A stretch of DNA of 64,000 bases from Branchiibius sp. NY16-3462-2 (GTDB taxonomy: Bacteria; Actinomycetota; Actinomycetes; Actinomycetales; Dermatophilaceae): the NCBI RefSeq assembly GCF_001594145.1, contig NZ_LVCF01000033.1, positions 11,178-75,177 of the forward strand, read 5' to 3'. Numbering within the stretch: the first letter of the stretch is position 1; each line of letters begins with the position of its first letter. Both the position numbers and the translations under genes were made by a program. Below are positions 25,334-34,400 of the stretch, in pieces. The notes below the pieces were generated by a model that worked only from the letters and a program-made list of their open reading frames with translations, did not search any database and had not been told where the DNA came from.

Positions 25334-27726
25334 CGGTCCACCGGTTCACCCGCGACCGTCGGTCGGTTCGCCTCGTCGGCCGGCTGACCCGTGACGTGAT
25401 CGACCTCGTCGCCATCAGCCGGGCGGTGCACACCACCGGTGATCCGGTAGACGTCGAAGACTCCGTCGATCTTGCGCACGGCCTTGATGACGTGATCAAG
25501 GTGGCTGGGGTCACCCATCTCGAAAGTGAAGCGGGACATGGCAACCCGGTTACGGCTGGTAGCCACACTGGCCGACAGGATGTTGACGTGCTGGTCCGAC
25601 AGCACCCGCGTCACATCGGACAGCAACCGGTTGCGGTCCAGCGCTTCGACCTGCAACTGCACCAGGAAGACACTGGCGGACGACGGCGCCCATTCGACGG
25701 GGATGATCCGGTCGGGCTGCTTGAGCAGTTGCTGGGCGTTGACGCAGTCGCGGCGGTGCACCGACACCCCGTTACCCGTCGTGACGAACCCGATGATGTC
25801 GTCACCGGGCACGGGTGTGCAGCACCGGGCGAGCTTGACCCACACGTCGTCGGCGCCCACGACGGTGACGCCGGGGTCGCTGCCGCGGGTGCGGATCGAG
25901 CGCGGAGCGGTGGGTGTGGTGGCCTCGGCCAGATCCTCGGTGGTCGCGTCCTCTCCCCCGAGTGCGGCGACGAGTTGGCTGACGACGTGCTCGGCAGAGA
26001 CGTGGCCGTCACCGACCGCGGCGTACAGGCCGTCGATATCGGCGTAGTGCAGTTGGTCGGCGACCAGGCGCATCGAATCCGGGGACATCAGCCGTTGGAT
26101 GCCCAGGCCCTGTTTGCGCAGCGTTTTGGCCAGCCCGTCCTTACCGCGTTCGATGGCCTCCTCGCGACGCTCCTTGGAGAACCACTGCCGGATCTTGTTG
26201 CGCGCCCGGGGGCTGCGCACGAAGGACAGCCAGTCCCTGCTCGGTCCGGCGTTGTCCGCCTTGGAGGTGAGGATCTCGACCGAGTCACCGATCTCCAGCG
26301 GGGACTCCAGCGGCACGAGGCGGCCGTTGACCCGTGCCCCGATGGTGTGGTGCCCGACTTCGGTGTGCACGGCGTACGCGAAGTCCACGGGAGTCGACCC
26401 GGCGGGAAGTCCGATGATCGCGCCCTTGGGCGTGAAGACGTAGACCTCGCGGGAGCCCACGTCGAAGCGCAGCGAATCCAGGAACTCCCCCGGATCGGCG
26501 GTCTCCCGCTGCCACTCCATCAGCTGGCGCAACCAGGCCATCTCGTTCAGGGACCCGGACTTGTTGTCGCTGCTGTCGATGCCGGCGGCCGCGTTGCGCG
26601 CGTCGTCCTTGTACTTCCAGTGGGCCGCCACGCCGTACTCCGCACGGCGGTGCATCTGGTACGTGCGGATCTGGATCTCCACCGGTTTGCCCTCGGGACC
26701 CACGACCGTCGTGTGCAACGACTGGTACATGTTGAACTTCGGCATCGCGATGTAGTCCTTGAACCGCCCGGGCAAGGGACTCCATCGGGTGTGCAAGGTG
26801 CCCAGCACCGCGTAGCAGTCGCGCACCGACTCCACCAGGACACGCACGGCCACCAGGTCGTAGATCTCCTCGAAGTCACGGCCCCGCACGATCATCTTCT
26901 GGTAGACGGAGTAGTAGTGCTTCGGCCGGCCGGTGACGGTTGCCTTGATCTTCGCAGCGCGCAGGTCCGCGGTCACCTGCTCACGCACGCTGCGCAGGTA
27001 CTCCTCCCGAGCGGGGGCGCGCTCGGCGACCAGGCGGGCGATCTCGTCGTACACCTTCGGATAGAGCGTCGCGAACGAGAGGTCCTCCAACTCCCACTTG
27101 ATGGTGTTCATGCCCAGGCGGTGGGCCAGCGGGGCGTAGATCTCCAGGGTCTCGGTCGCCTTGCGCTGCGCGGAGGCCTGGGAGACATACCGCCAGGTGC
27201 GCGCGTTGTGCAGCCGGTCGGCCAGCTTGATGACCAGGACCCGGATGTCCTTGGCCATCGCGATGACCATCTTGCGGACGGTCTCGGCCTGCGCGGCATC
27301 TCCGTAGCTGACCTTGTCCAGCTTCGTGACCCCGTCGACCATGCCGGCGATCTCGTCGCCGAAGTCGGCACGCAGTCGTTCCAACGAGTAGTCGGTGTCC
27401 TCCACGGTGTCGTGCAACAAGGCAGCGGCGAGCGTGGGTGGAGTCATGCCCAGCTCAGCCAGGATGGTGCATACCGCAAGAGGGTGGGTGATGTAGGGAT
27501 CGCCGCTCTTGCGCATCTGTCCGCGGTGCGCCCGCTCGGCGACCTCGTAGGCGCGCTCGATGACCGACAGGTCCTCTTTGGGGTGCGTCGCGCGCACTGT
27601 GCGCAACAGGGGTTCGAGGACCCGATTGGTGCTGGTGCGGGGCTGACCCAGACGCACGAGGCGGTTACGCACGCGGGCGGCGGCCGGCGTACCTTGTCCG
27701 CGGTCGGCGCGTCCCGCATCTGTCAT
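25330..27726 (-). CDS. relA: Bifunctional (p)ppGpp synthetase/hydrolase (Rel)
   Basis: A 798-residue regulator of the stringent response that makes and degrades (p)ppGpp. Domain order: HD hydrolase (HDTVEDTDY at about residues 105-113), synthetase (YHSVYQKM-like block and VRVLVESVRDCYAVLG), TGS (VYVFTPKGAIIGLPAGSTPVDFAYAVHT), helical and zinc-finger-like region (ARCCTPVPGDDIIG), and a C-terminal ACT domain. All catalytic blocks look intact, so both activities are expected. It lies between apt and the CTG-started membrane gene. Confidence 0.96.
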   Translation of the reverse strand: MTDAGRADRGQGTPAAARVRNRLVRLGQPRTSTNRVLEPLLRTVRATHPKEDLSVIERAYEVAERAHRGQMRKSGDPYITHPLAVCTILAELGMTPPTLAAALLHDTVEDTDYSLERLRADFGDEIAGMVDGVTKLDKVSYGDAAQAETVRKMVIAMAKDIRVLVIKLADRLHNARTWRYVSQASAQRKATETLEIYAPLAHRLGMNTIKWELEDLSFATLYPKVYDEIARLVAERAPAREEYLRSVREQVTADLRAAKIKATVTGRPKHYYSVYQKMIVRGRDFEEIYDLVAVRVLVESVRDCYAVLGTLHTRWSPLPGRFKDYIAMPKFNMYQSLHTTVVGPEGKPVEIQIRTYQMHRRAEYGVAAHWKYKDDARNAAAGIDSSDNKSGSLNEMAWLRQLMEWQRETADPGEFLDSLRFDVGSREVYVFTPKGAIIGLPAGSTPVDFAYAVHTEVGHHTIGARVNGRLVPLESPLEIGDSVEILTSKADNAGPSRDWLSFVRSPRARNKIRQWFSKERREEAIERGKDGLAKTLRKQGLGIQRLMSPDSMRLVADQLHYADIDGLYAAVGDGHVSAEHVVSQLVAALGGEDATTEDLAEATTPTAPRSIRTRGSDPGVTVVGADDVWVKLARCCTPVPGDDIIGFVTTGNGVSVHRRDCVNAQQLLKQPDRIIPVEWAPSSASVFLVQLQVEALDRNRLLSDVTRVLSDQHVNILSASVATSRNRVAMSRFTFEMGDPSHLDHVIKAVRKIDGVFDVYRITGGVHRPADGDEVDHVTGQPADEANRPTVAGEPVDR

Positions 27727-27774
27727 GACAAGAGTCTAGTTGCCCGCTCAACCAGCCCGTGACCGAACAGTGCC

Positions 27775-28293
27775 CTACACCGACACGATGGCGTTGACGT
27801 CGTAGCCGGCCAGCTTGGCCCGGCCGTCCAGGAAGCCCAACTCCATCAGCATCTCGATGGATGCGACACACGCGCCGGTGCGCTCGATCAGGCTCGCCGC
27901 GGCCGCGGCCGTGCCGCCGGTGGCCAGCACATCGTCCAGGAGCAGCACCCGTTGACCGGCGAGCAGCGCGTCCGAGTGGACCTCGATGGTCGCGGTGCCG
28001 TACTCCAGCGAATACTCCTGCCGCAGCGTGGGACCCGGGAGTTTGCCCGCCTTGCGTACGGGCACGAACGGCAGGTCCATCTCCATCGCCACCGGTGCCG
28101 CGAGGATGAAGCCCCGCGCCTCGATACCGACGACGACATCGACCCGGTCGGCATATCGCGAGCCGATGTCGGCCACGACCGATCGGAAGGCGTCGGGCGA
28201 TGCGAACAGCGGCGTGAGGTCTTTGAACTGAACCCCCGGCTCAGGGAAGTCGGCGACGTCCCGGGTGTGCTGCAGGATGAGCTCCTTGACCAT
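27775..28293 (-). CDS. apt: Adenine phosphoribosyltransferase
   Basis: Salvages adenine to AMP using PRPP; 172 residues, normal for the family. The PRPP-binding motif is VLLLDDVLATGGTAAAA, and the adenine/loop motifs GIEARGFILAAPVA and VRKAGKLPGPT are typical. It starts 6 bp after secF and precedes relA, the conserved actinobacterial order secD-secF-apt-relA. Confidence 0.96.
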   Translation of the reverse strand: MVKELILQHTRDVADFPEPGVQFKDLTPLFASPDAFRSVVADIGSRYADRVDVVVGIEARGFILAAPVAMEMDLPFVPVRKAGKLPGPTLRQEYSLEYGTATIEVHSDALLAGQRVLLLDDVLATGGTAAAAASLIERTGACVASIEMLMELGFLDGRAKLAGYDVNAIVSV

Positions 28294-28299
28294 TGCCGG

Positions 28300-29451
28300 T
28301 CAGTCCTCCCGCTTGGCCCGGGGGTGGATGTCGCGTCGGGTGCGGGCGCGGGACTGCGCGCTCGCGACCGCCTTCTCCTGTTCGGGCTCGATGACACCGG
28401 AGATCGACTCGGCACTGCGGTGCTCACCACCCACCTCGTCCAACGCCTTGGACTGGGCCGCCTGGTAGGCCAGTGCCCGGCGGTCCTGCTCCTTGATCGC
28501 GGGCTCGCGGCTGCGCAAGGACGCCAGCACCGGGGTCGCCACGAAGATCGAGGAGTAGGTGCCCACGGCGATACCGATGAACAACGCCAGCGACAGGTCC
28601 AGCAGCGTGCCGGGGCCGATGAAGAAGTAGCCGACGACCAGCAGTGCCGCGATCGGCAACAGGGCGACCACCGAGGTGTTGATCGAGCGGACCAAGGTCT
28701 GGTTGACCGCGTAGTTGGCCGCCTGGGCGTACGTACGGCGTCCGGTCCGGGCCGCGTCCTGGGTGTTCTCGCGGACCTTGTCGAACACCACCACGGTGTC
28801 ATACATCGAGTAACCCAGGATCGTCAGGAACCCGATCATGGTGGCCGGTGAGACCTCCAGGCCGGTCAACGCATAGATACCGACGGTGATGATCAGGTCG
28901 TGCAACAGGGCGATCACCGCGGCGGCCGCCATCGTCCAGGTACGGAAGTAGATCGCCAGAACCGCCGAGACCAGCACCAGGAAGACGATCAACGCGATGA
29001 TCGCCTTGCGGGTCACGGTCTCCCCCCACGAGGGGCCGATGAACTGAGTGGTCACTGAACTCTCAGGGACCTGGAACTGTTTGGACAGTGCTAACCGCAC
29101 CTGTTCGGTCGCAGCGGCCGAGCCGTTGCCCAGCTTCTCGGACTGCACCCGCACGGTGTTGTCACCCAGTTTGGTGATGATCAGGTTGTCGTCAGAGCCG
29201 GTAGCTTCTCGCACGGTGTCCCGGGCCCGCTGGTCGTAGTCGGCCATCTGTGCCGAGCTCACCGAGGCCACCCGGACCTCGGAACCACCGGTGAACTCCA
29301 GCGAGAAGTTCAGTCCGCGGCCGAAGATGCCGATCAGTGCCAGGGCGATCAGCACGAGGCTGACGAGGTACCAACGGCGGCGTTTGCCGATGAAGTCGAT
29401 CTGCCGGCGACCGGTGAACAGGTCGTTACCGAACTTCGCGAAACTGGCCAT
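28300..29451 (-). CDS. secF: Protein translocase subunit SecF
   Basis: A 383-residue membrane subunit that, with SecD, uses the proton gradient to help SecA/SecYEG export proteins. Six membrane helices: the first near residues 27-47, then a periplasmic-type P1 domain with FSLEFTGGSEV (the conserved FTGG), and five helices with SMYDTVVVFDKVREN, a signature of the family. The C-terminal tail is basic and Arg/Ala-rich. The secD stop and secF start overlap by one base. Confidence 0.96.
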   Translation of the reverse strand: MASFAKFGNDLFTGRRQIDFIGKRRRWYLVSLVLIALALIGIFGRGLNFSLEFTGGSEVRVASVSSAQMADYDQRARDTVREATGSDDNLIITKLGDNTVRVQSEKLGNGSAAATEQVRLALSKQFQVPESSVTTQFIGPSWGETVTRKAIIALIVFLVLVSAVLAIYFRTWTMAAAAVIALLHDLIITVGIYALTGLEVSPATMIGFLTILGYSMYDTVVVFDKVRENTQDAARTGRRTYAQAANYAVNQTLVRSINTSVVALLPIAALLVVGYFFIGPGTLLDLSLALFIGIAVGTYSSIFVATPVLASLRSREPAIKEQDRRALAYQAAQSKALDEVGGEHRSAESISGVIEPEQEKAVASAQSRARTRRDIHPRAKRED

Positions 29452-31415
29452 CAGGCGTTCCCTCCTGCCGGAGCGACCGCATCCGCATCGCTGTCAGCGT
29501 CCCCGGCGCCGGCGCGCTCGGCGGCCTTACGGTCCGCGATCGTCACCCGGCCGCGACCGGCGTAGGTCACCGTGCGCGCCCCGAGTCGCTCGGGGTCGAA
29601 GCCACTCCACTTGTGACCGCCACCGAAGAACTCGGTGCGCGACAGCAGCGTCAACACCGGGTGGGTGAACATCGTGACGACGATCAGGTCGATGATCGTG
29701 GTCAGGCCGAGGGTGAAGGCGAATGCCTTCACGTTGCTCTCGGACAGGATGTAGAGCACCGCTGCGGCCAGGAAGTTCACCGCGTCGGAAATGATGATCG
29801 TACGGCGCGCCCGGGCCCATCCGGTCTGGACCGCCGCCCGGAGGGGCCGGCCGATACGCACTTCATCGCGGACTCGTTCGAAGTAGACGATGAAGCTGTC
29901 CGCGGTGACACCGATCGCCACGATCAGACCGGTCACACCAGCCATCGTGAGGCGGAAATTGTTCGCCCAGCCCAGGAAGGTCACCGCCCCGTAGGACAGC
30001 AGCGCGGCGACAGCCAGGGAGGCGACGGTGACCAGACCAAGCGCGCGGTACTGGAACAGCGAGTAGATGACCACGAGCACCAGGCCGATCAGACCGGCGA
30101 TCAGACCCCACTTGAGCTGGTCGGAACCCAGCTGCGGGCTGATCTGCTCGGAGGACACCTGACTGAAGGAGAACGGCAACGCACCGAACTTCAACTGGTC
30201 GGCCAGGGTCTTGGCACTGTCCTGGGTGAACGACCCGCTGATCTGGGCCTGACCGTTGGTGATCGGTTCGTTGGCGGTGGGGGCCGAGATGACCTGGCCG
30301 TCAACGGTGATCGCGAACTGGTTCTGCGGCGACTGCAAGGACACCAGGCGGGTCGTGACGTCCCCGAACGCCTTGGCGCCGGCGCTGTTGAAGGACAGGT
30401 TGACCACCACTTCACCGGTTGCCTGGCCGGCGGAGTTGGTCTTCTGGCCGTACGTCGCGTCGGAGATCTGTGCTCCGTTCACCTCCGAGGGGCCCATGAG
30501 GTATTTGTTCCCCGCGTCGCAGCCCACACTCGGCTGGTCCAGCGGGGCGGAGGCCGCGGCTTCCCGCCACTGGGTGGCCGTCGGGCCGACCGAGGGGTTG
30601 GTGTTGGTGCAGGAGAACGTGGTGAACAACTGGTTGTAGGTCTGCCCCTTGGTGACGTAACCCGTGTCGATCCAGTACTGCGCGACCGGCTGGCTCTCCC
30701 AGGCGGTGTCACTGGCGTTCTTGGGTTTGGTGCTGTCAGCAGCCGTCCCGGAGGTGGCTGTGCCCGACGCGGTGGGCGTGGCCGCCGGAGTGCTCGTTGC
30801 GGCCGGGGTCGTCGTCGGGGTGGGCGTGCTGGTGGCGGCGGGATAAGCCTGCGGGAGCGCGGCGTTGGCCGAACTGGTCGGTGCCTCGGCGCCACCGCTC
30901 TGCCCGGCGGTCGCACCCGCGGTGGGACTGGCCGAGGGAGTGGCCGTTCCGGTAGGCGTCGGCGTGTAGGGGGTCGGCAGCGTGGGCGTGATCTGCTCGT
31001 TGGTGATCTGGGTGGTGGCGATGACCGCCCGGAACGCCAACTGGGAGGACTGGGCCAGCGAGTTCAGGATGTCTTCGGAGGGGTCGCCCGGGATGGACAC
31101 GACGATGCTGTCCGATCCCAGGGTGGTCACCTCGGCCTCGGCGACACCGGTCGCATCGACCCGCTTGCGGATGATGTCGACCGCCTGCTGCATCTGCCCG
31201 GAGTTGACCGACTGACCCTTGCCGACCTGCGGCTGCAGGATGATCTGCCGACCGCCTTCGAGGTCCAGACCGAGCTTGGGGGTCCACTGACCCTGCGGGT
31301 TGCCCCAGGCGACGGTCGCACCGATGCCCAGGAAGAGCACTGCTGCCAGTGCCAGCAGGCTCAGCAGCGTGCGTTTGGGATGCCCCAGCATGGAGCGCCG
31401 GGCGTTACTTGCCAC
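29451..31415 (-). CDS. secD: Protein translocase subunit SecD
   Basis: The 654-residue partner of SecF, with an N-terminal helix (about residues 15-34), the conserved GLDLEGGRQIIL block and a C-terminal bundle of five helices with TADSFIVYFERVRDE. It is longer than usual because of a low-complexity insert of about 90 residues (about 142-233) made of Thr, Pro, Ala and Ser, set in the extracytoplasmic P1 domain; shorter Pro/Thr-rich stretches occur in other actinobacterial SecD proteins. It starts 3 bp after yajC. Confidence 0.95.
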   Translation of the reverse strand: MASNARRSMLGHPKRTLLSLLALAAVLFLGIGATVAWGNPQGQWTPKLGLDLEGGRQIILQPQVGKGQSVNSGQMQQAVDIIRKRVDATGVAEAEVTTLGSDSIVVSIPGDPSEDILNSLAQSSQLAFRAVIATTQITNEQITPTLPTPYTPTPTGTATPSASPTAGATAGQSGGAEAPTSSANAALPQAYPAATSTPTPTTTPAATSTPAATPTASGTATSGTAADSTKPKNASDTAWESQPVAQYWIDTGYVTKGQTYNQLFTTFSCTNTNPSVGPTATQWREAAASAPLDQPSVGCDAGNKYLMGPSEVNGAQISDATYGQKTNSAGQATGEVVVNLSFNSAGAKAFGDVTTRLVSLQSPQNQFAITVDGQVISAPTANEPITNGQAQISGSFTQDSAKTLADQLKFGALPFSFSQVSSEQISPQLGSDQLKWGLIAGLIGLVLVVIYSLFQYRALGLVTVASLAVAALLSYGAVTFLGWANNFRLTMAGVTGLIVAIGVTADSFIVYFERVRDEVRIGRPLRAAVQTGWARARRTIIISDAVNFLAAAVLYILSESNVKAFAFTLGLTTIIDLIVVTMFTHPVLTLLSRTEFFGGGHKWSGFDPERLGARTVTYAGRGRVTIADRKAAERAGAGDADSDADAVAPAGGNA

Positions 31416-31418
31416 TGA

Positions 31419-31874
31419 TCAGTCCTTGTCCTGCGACTGTCCCGGCTGGTCGGTCTGGTCGACCGCCTGGCCGTACGTCGTGCCCTGCTCGGGCGCTTGC
31501 ACCGGGGCCGCGGGGGCACCGGCCGGCAGTTCGCCGTACCGGCCCGCGGGGATCTGGGGAACCACACCGGCCCGCGGACGCCCGCCCAGGGCGGCCCGGG
31601 GCAGGATCGCGCGGCGATCGACGTGCAGGGTCAGCCCGGGCGCGACCTCCAGGGAGATCACCGGGTCCTGGACGGCGGTCACGGTGCCGTAGATGCCCGA
31701 GGTGGTCACGGCCTCACTGCCCACGGTGATCTCAGCCTGCTGCTCCTGGGTGGCCCGTTGCCGCTTGCGCTGGGTCCAGAAGAGGTAGCCCAGGAGCACC
31801 AAAGGGAGCAACAGGATCAGGTAGCTGCCGTATCCGCCTCCGGAGGAGGAGCCGGCGGTCGCCAAGAAAGGCAT
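31419..31874 (-). CDS. yajC: Preprotein translocase subunit YajC
   Basis: A 151-residue accessory subunit of the Sec translocase. The ATG at 31874 gives MPFLATAGSSSGGGYGSYL, a short tail followed by one membrane helix (about residues 17-33) and the conserved cytosolic domain EITVGSEAVTTSGIYGTV. The C-terminal third is Pro/Gly/Gln-rich and not conserved. It is first of the yajC-secD-secF operon; the 132-bp gap from ruvB upstream may hold its promoter. Confidence 0.92.
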   Translation of the reverse strand: MPFLATAGSSSGGGYGSYLILLLPLVLLGYLFWTQRKRQRATQEQQAEITVGSEAVTTSGIYGTVTAVQDPVISLEVAPGLTLHVDRRAILPRAALGGRPRAGVVPQIPAGRYGELPAGAPAAPVQAPEQGTTYGQAVDQTDQPGQSQDKD

Positions 31875-32006
31875 GAAGTCCAAGTCCTTACGTCGTGGTC
31901 GTGCCGGGCGCGACACCCGCGCCAACCGGTCCGGTTGATGCAGGGGCACCGACGCCCGAGTCTAGGTGAGCAACGTGACCCACCCAACTTCGGTTCCCGC
32001 ACCGGT

Positions 32007-33113
32007 TCAGCCGAAGCGGCCCTCGTCGGTTCCGAACGGCAACGTCGGGGTGCCCGCGGAGGTCGGCAACGTGGGCTCGGGAGGGGTCAGACCCAGATGC
32101 TCCCACGCCTTGTCAGACGCGGCCCGGCCCCGCGGCGTACGCACCAGATAACCCTCGCGCACCAGGTAGGGCTCCACGACAGTCTCGACCGTGTCCGGCT
32201 CCTCACCGACGGCGATGGCCAGGGTGGTCAGACCGACCGGGCCACCGGCAAACCGCTTGCACAACGCCTCCAGGACGCCCCGGTCCAGGCGGTCCAGACC
32301 GCTGACGTCGACGTCGAACAGCGCGAGGGCGGTACGGGCGGCATCCAGGTCGACCACCCCGTTGCCGTGCACCTGCGCGTAGTCGCGCACCCGGCGCAGC
32401 AACCGGTTGGCGATGCGGGGGGTGCCGCGGGAGCGGGAGGCAATCTCACTGATGCCGTCCGGTGTGGCGTCCACGCCGAGCAGGGCGGCGCTGCGGTGCA
32501 GGATCGTGGCCAGATCCGCGCCGGAGTAGTAGTCCAGATGCCCGGTGAAACCGAACCGGTCGCGCAACGGCGCCGGCAGCAGACCGGACCGGGTCGTGGC
32601 CCCGACCACCGTGAACGGCGGCAGCTGCAACGGAATGGCGGTGGCGCCGGGCCCCTTGCCGACGATGATGTCGACCCGGAAGTCCTCCATCGCCAGGTAG
32701 AGCATCTCCTCGGCCGGGCGCGCCATCCGGTGGATCTCATCCAGGAACAGCACCTCGCCCTCGGCCAGAGAGGACAGGATCGCCGCAAGGTCACCGGCGT
32801 GCTGGATCGCCGGGCCGCTGGTGATCCGGATCGGCTGCTCCAGCTCGGCGGCGATGATCATGGCCAGGCTGGTCTTGCCCAGCCCGGGCGGTCCGGACAA
32901 CAGCACGTGGTCCGGCGGGGCGCCCCTGCGCCGCGCAGCCTCCAGGACGAGCGCGAGTTGGGAGCTGACCCGGGGCTGACCGGGGAAATCGGCCAGCCGC
33001 TTGGGTCGCAGAGCCGCCTCGACCCGGCGCTCGTCGTCGTTGCCGCCGGGATCGACGACCCGGGCGGTCGCGTCGATCGAGCCGTCCTGGAAGGAGTCGT
33101 CGTACTCGTCCAT
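32007..33113 (-). CDS. ruvB: Holliday junction helicase RuvB
   Basis: A 368-residue AAA+ motor that drives branch migration with RuvA. The Walker A is GPPGLGKTSLAMI, Walker B LFLDEIHRM, sensor 1 GATTRSGLL, and the C-terminal winged helix ends with the Gly-rich TPRGRAASDKAWEHLG. It follows ruvA without a gap. The last 20-25 residues are Pro/Thr-rich and not conserved. Confidence 0.97.
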   Translation of the reverse strand: MDEYDDSFQDGSIDATARVVDPGGNDDERRVEAALRPKRLADFPGQPRVSSQLALVLEAARRRGAPPDHVLLSGPPGLGKTSLAMIIAAELEQPIRITSGPAIQHAGDLAAILSSLAEGEVLFLDEIHRMARPAEEMLYLAMEDFRVDIIVGKGPGATAIPLQLPPFTVVGATTRSGLLPAPLRDRFGFTGHLDYYSGADLATILHRSAALLGVDATPDGISEIASRSRGTPRIANRLLRRVRDYAQVHGNGVVDLDAARTALALFDVDVSGLDRLDRGVLEALCKRFAGGPVGLTTLAIAVGEEPDTVETVVEPYLVREGYLVRTPRGRAASDKAWEHLGLTPPEPTLPTSAGTPTLPFGTDEGRFG

Positions 33114-33710
33114 CTATCGCCCCAGCCGGCGCAGCGCCGCCCGCAGTGTCTCGGCGACGTCCAGTCCGTCGGTCTCCGCGGTGACCGCTGCGACCGCGTC
33201 ACCGGCCTGCTTGGCGTTCCACCCCAACCCGACGAGGGCCTCGACGACCTGGTCCTGATCGGTGGTGAGGGCAGGAGCAACGGAGGGTACGGCGCCCGCC
33301 TGGCCCGCGGGCGCGCCGACTTTGTCCTTGAGTTCCAGGACGATCCGCTCGGCACCCTTCTTGCCGATGCCGGGGACCTTGGTCAGGGTGGTGACGTCGC
33401 TGCCGGCGATGGCCAACCGCAACGGGTCCGGTGCGTGCACCGCAAGCATGGCCAGCGCCAGGCGGGGTCCGACCCCGGAGACCGTCTGCACCAGCTCGAA
33501 CAGGTCGCGCTCGGCAGCGGTCTCGAAGCCGAACAGGGTGAGCGAGTCCTCCCGCACGACCAGTGAGGTGGACAACCGCACCGAGGCGCCGGCACGCGTC
33601 GACGACGCCGCCGCGGGAGTGGTGTGAACCAGCAGTCCGACTCCCCCGACCTCCACCACGACATGGTCCAGTCCTGCGGACAGCACCGTGCCGGACAGGG
33701 ATGCGATCAT
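33114..33710 (-). CDS. ruvA: Holliday junction-binding protein RuvA
   Basis: A 198-residue DNA-binding subunit of RuvAB. The ATG at 33710 (MIASLSGTVLS) is chosen as it overlaps the ruvC stop as ATGA and matches the usual RuvA N-terminus. OB fold first, then two helix-hairpin-helix motifs (TVSGVGPRLALAML and KVPGIGKKGAERIVLELKDK), a flexible Ala/Pro linker, and domain III that binds RuvB. Confidence 0.95.
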   Translation of the reverse strand: MIASLSGTVLSAGLDHVVVEVGGVGLLVHTTPAAASSTRAGASVRLSTSLVVREDSLTLFGFETAAERDLFELVQTVSGVGPRLALAMLAVHAPDPLRLAIAGSDVTTLTKVPGIGKKGAERIVLELKDKVGAPAGQAGAVPSVAPALTTDQDQVVEALVGLGWNAKQAGDAVAAVTAETDGLDVAETLRAALRRLGR

Positions 33711-34228
33711 CGCGCGGCCCGCTGCATGGCGACGGCCTGGGCGATCCGGTCCTGCGCAGCGCCCCGCCACAGGTGACAGATGGCCAGGGCAATGGCATCG
33801 GCCGCGTCCGCCGGTTTGGGCGCGACCTGCAGCCGCAGGATGCGCGTGACCATCGCCGTGACCTGGTTCTTGTCGGCCCGGCCGTTACCGGTCACGGCCG
33901 CTTTGACCTCCGATGGCGTGTGCATCGCCAACGGCAGACCGCGCCGGGCCGCCGCCAGCATCGGGACGGCCGACGCCTGCGCGGTGCCCATGATTCCTTT
34001 GATGTTGGCCTTGGCGAAGACCCGCTCGACCGCGACCGCGTCCGGGCGGAGCCGCTCCAGCCAGTCGTCGATCTCGGTCTGCAGCGTCAGCAGCCGCAGC
34101 GCCGGCTCCTGGTCGATCGGCGTACGCACCACACCCACCTCGACCAACCGAAGTGGCGTCCCGAGCCCGCCCTCGACCACGCCCAGCCCACATCGGGTCA
34201 GACCCGGGTCGACCCCGAGAACTCGCAC
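33707..34228 (-). CDS. ruvC: Holliday junction resolvase RuvC
   Basis: A 173-residue nuclease that cleaves Holliday junctions. It starts GTG with VLGVDPGLTRCG (first catalytic Asp), continues with VERVFAKANIKGIMGTAQA (second acidic residue) and PSEVKAAVTGNGRADKNQV, and ends with the DAADAIALAICH motif (last acidic pair). First gene of ruvCAB; a LexA box lies 18 bp upstream of the start. Confidence 0.96.
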   Translation of the reverse strand: MRVLGVDPGLTRCGLGVVEGGLGTPLRLVEVGVVRTPIDQEPALRLLTLQTEIDDWLERLRPDAVAVERVFAKANIKGIMGTAQASAVPMLAAARRGLPLAMHTPSEVKAAVTGNGRADKNQVTAMVTRILRLQVAPKPADAADAIALAICHLWRGAAQDRIAQAVAMQRAAR

Positions 34229-34246
34229 GCGCCACTCCCATCGATA

Positions 34247-34260
34247 CGAACAGGTGTTCG
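34247..34260 (-). promoter_or_regulatory. LexA (SOS) box of the ruvCAB operon
   Basis: CGAACAGGTGTTCG matches the actinobacterial/Bacillus-type SOS box CGAAC-N4-GTTCG exactly. It ends 18 bp before the ruvC GTG, so LexA would cover the promoter or start region and the operon would be induced by DNA damage, as known for ruvCAB in other actinobacteria. Confidence 0.85.
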
Positions 34261-34400
34261 CTTCACGCTACCTGGGCAGGCGGCCCACACGGGTCAGCGA
34301 CGCGCCGACTCAGTCGTGCCCAATTGGACCGACTCCTTGTGCTCGCTCTCCGGCCGCGTGCTCGCAAGCTCGCCCACAACCTCCGGCTCACCCAGCGTCG

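Noticed and set aside
25396..27762. 788-codon open frame antisense to relA
   Set aside because: Same mirror effect; composition is His/Val/Gly/Arg-rich with no domains.
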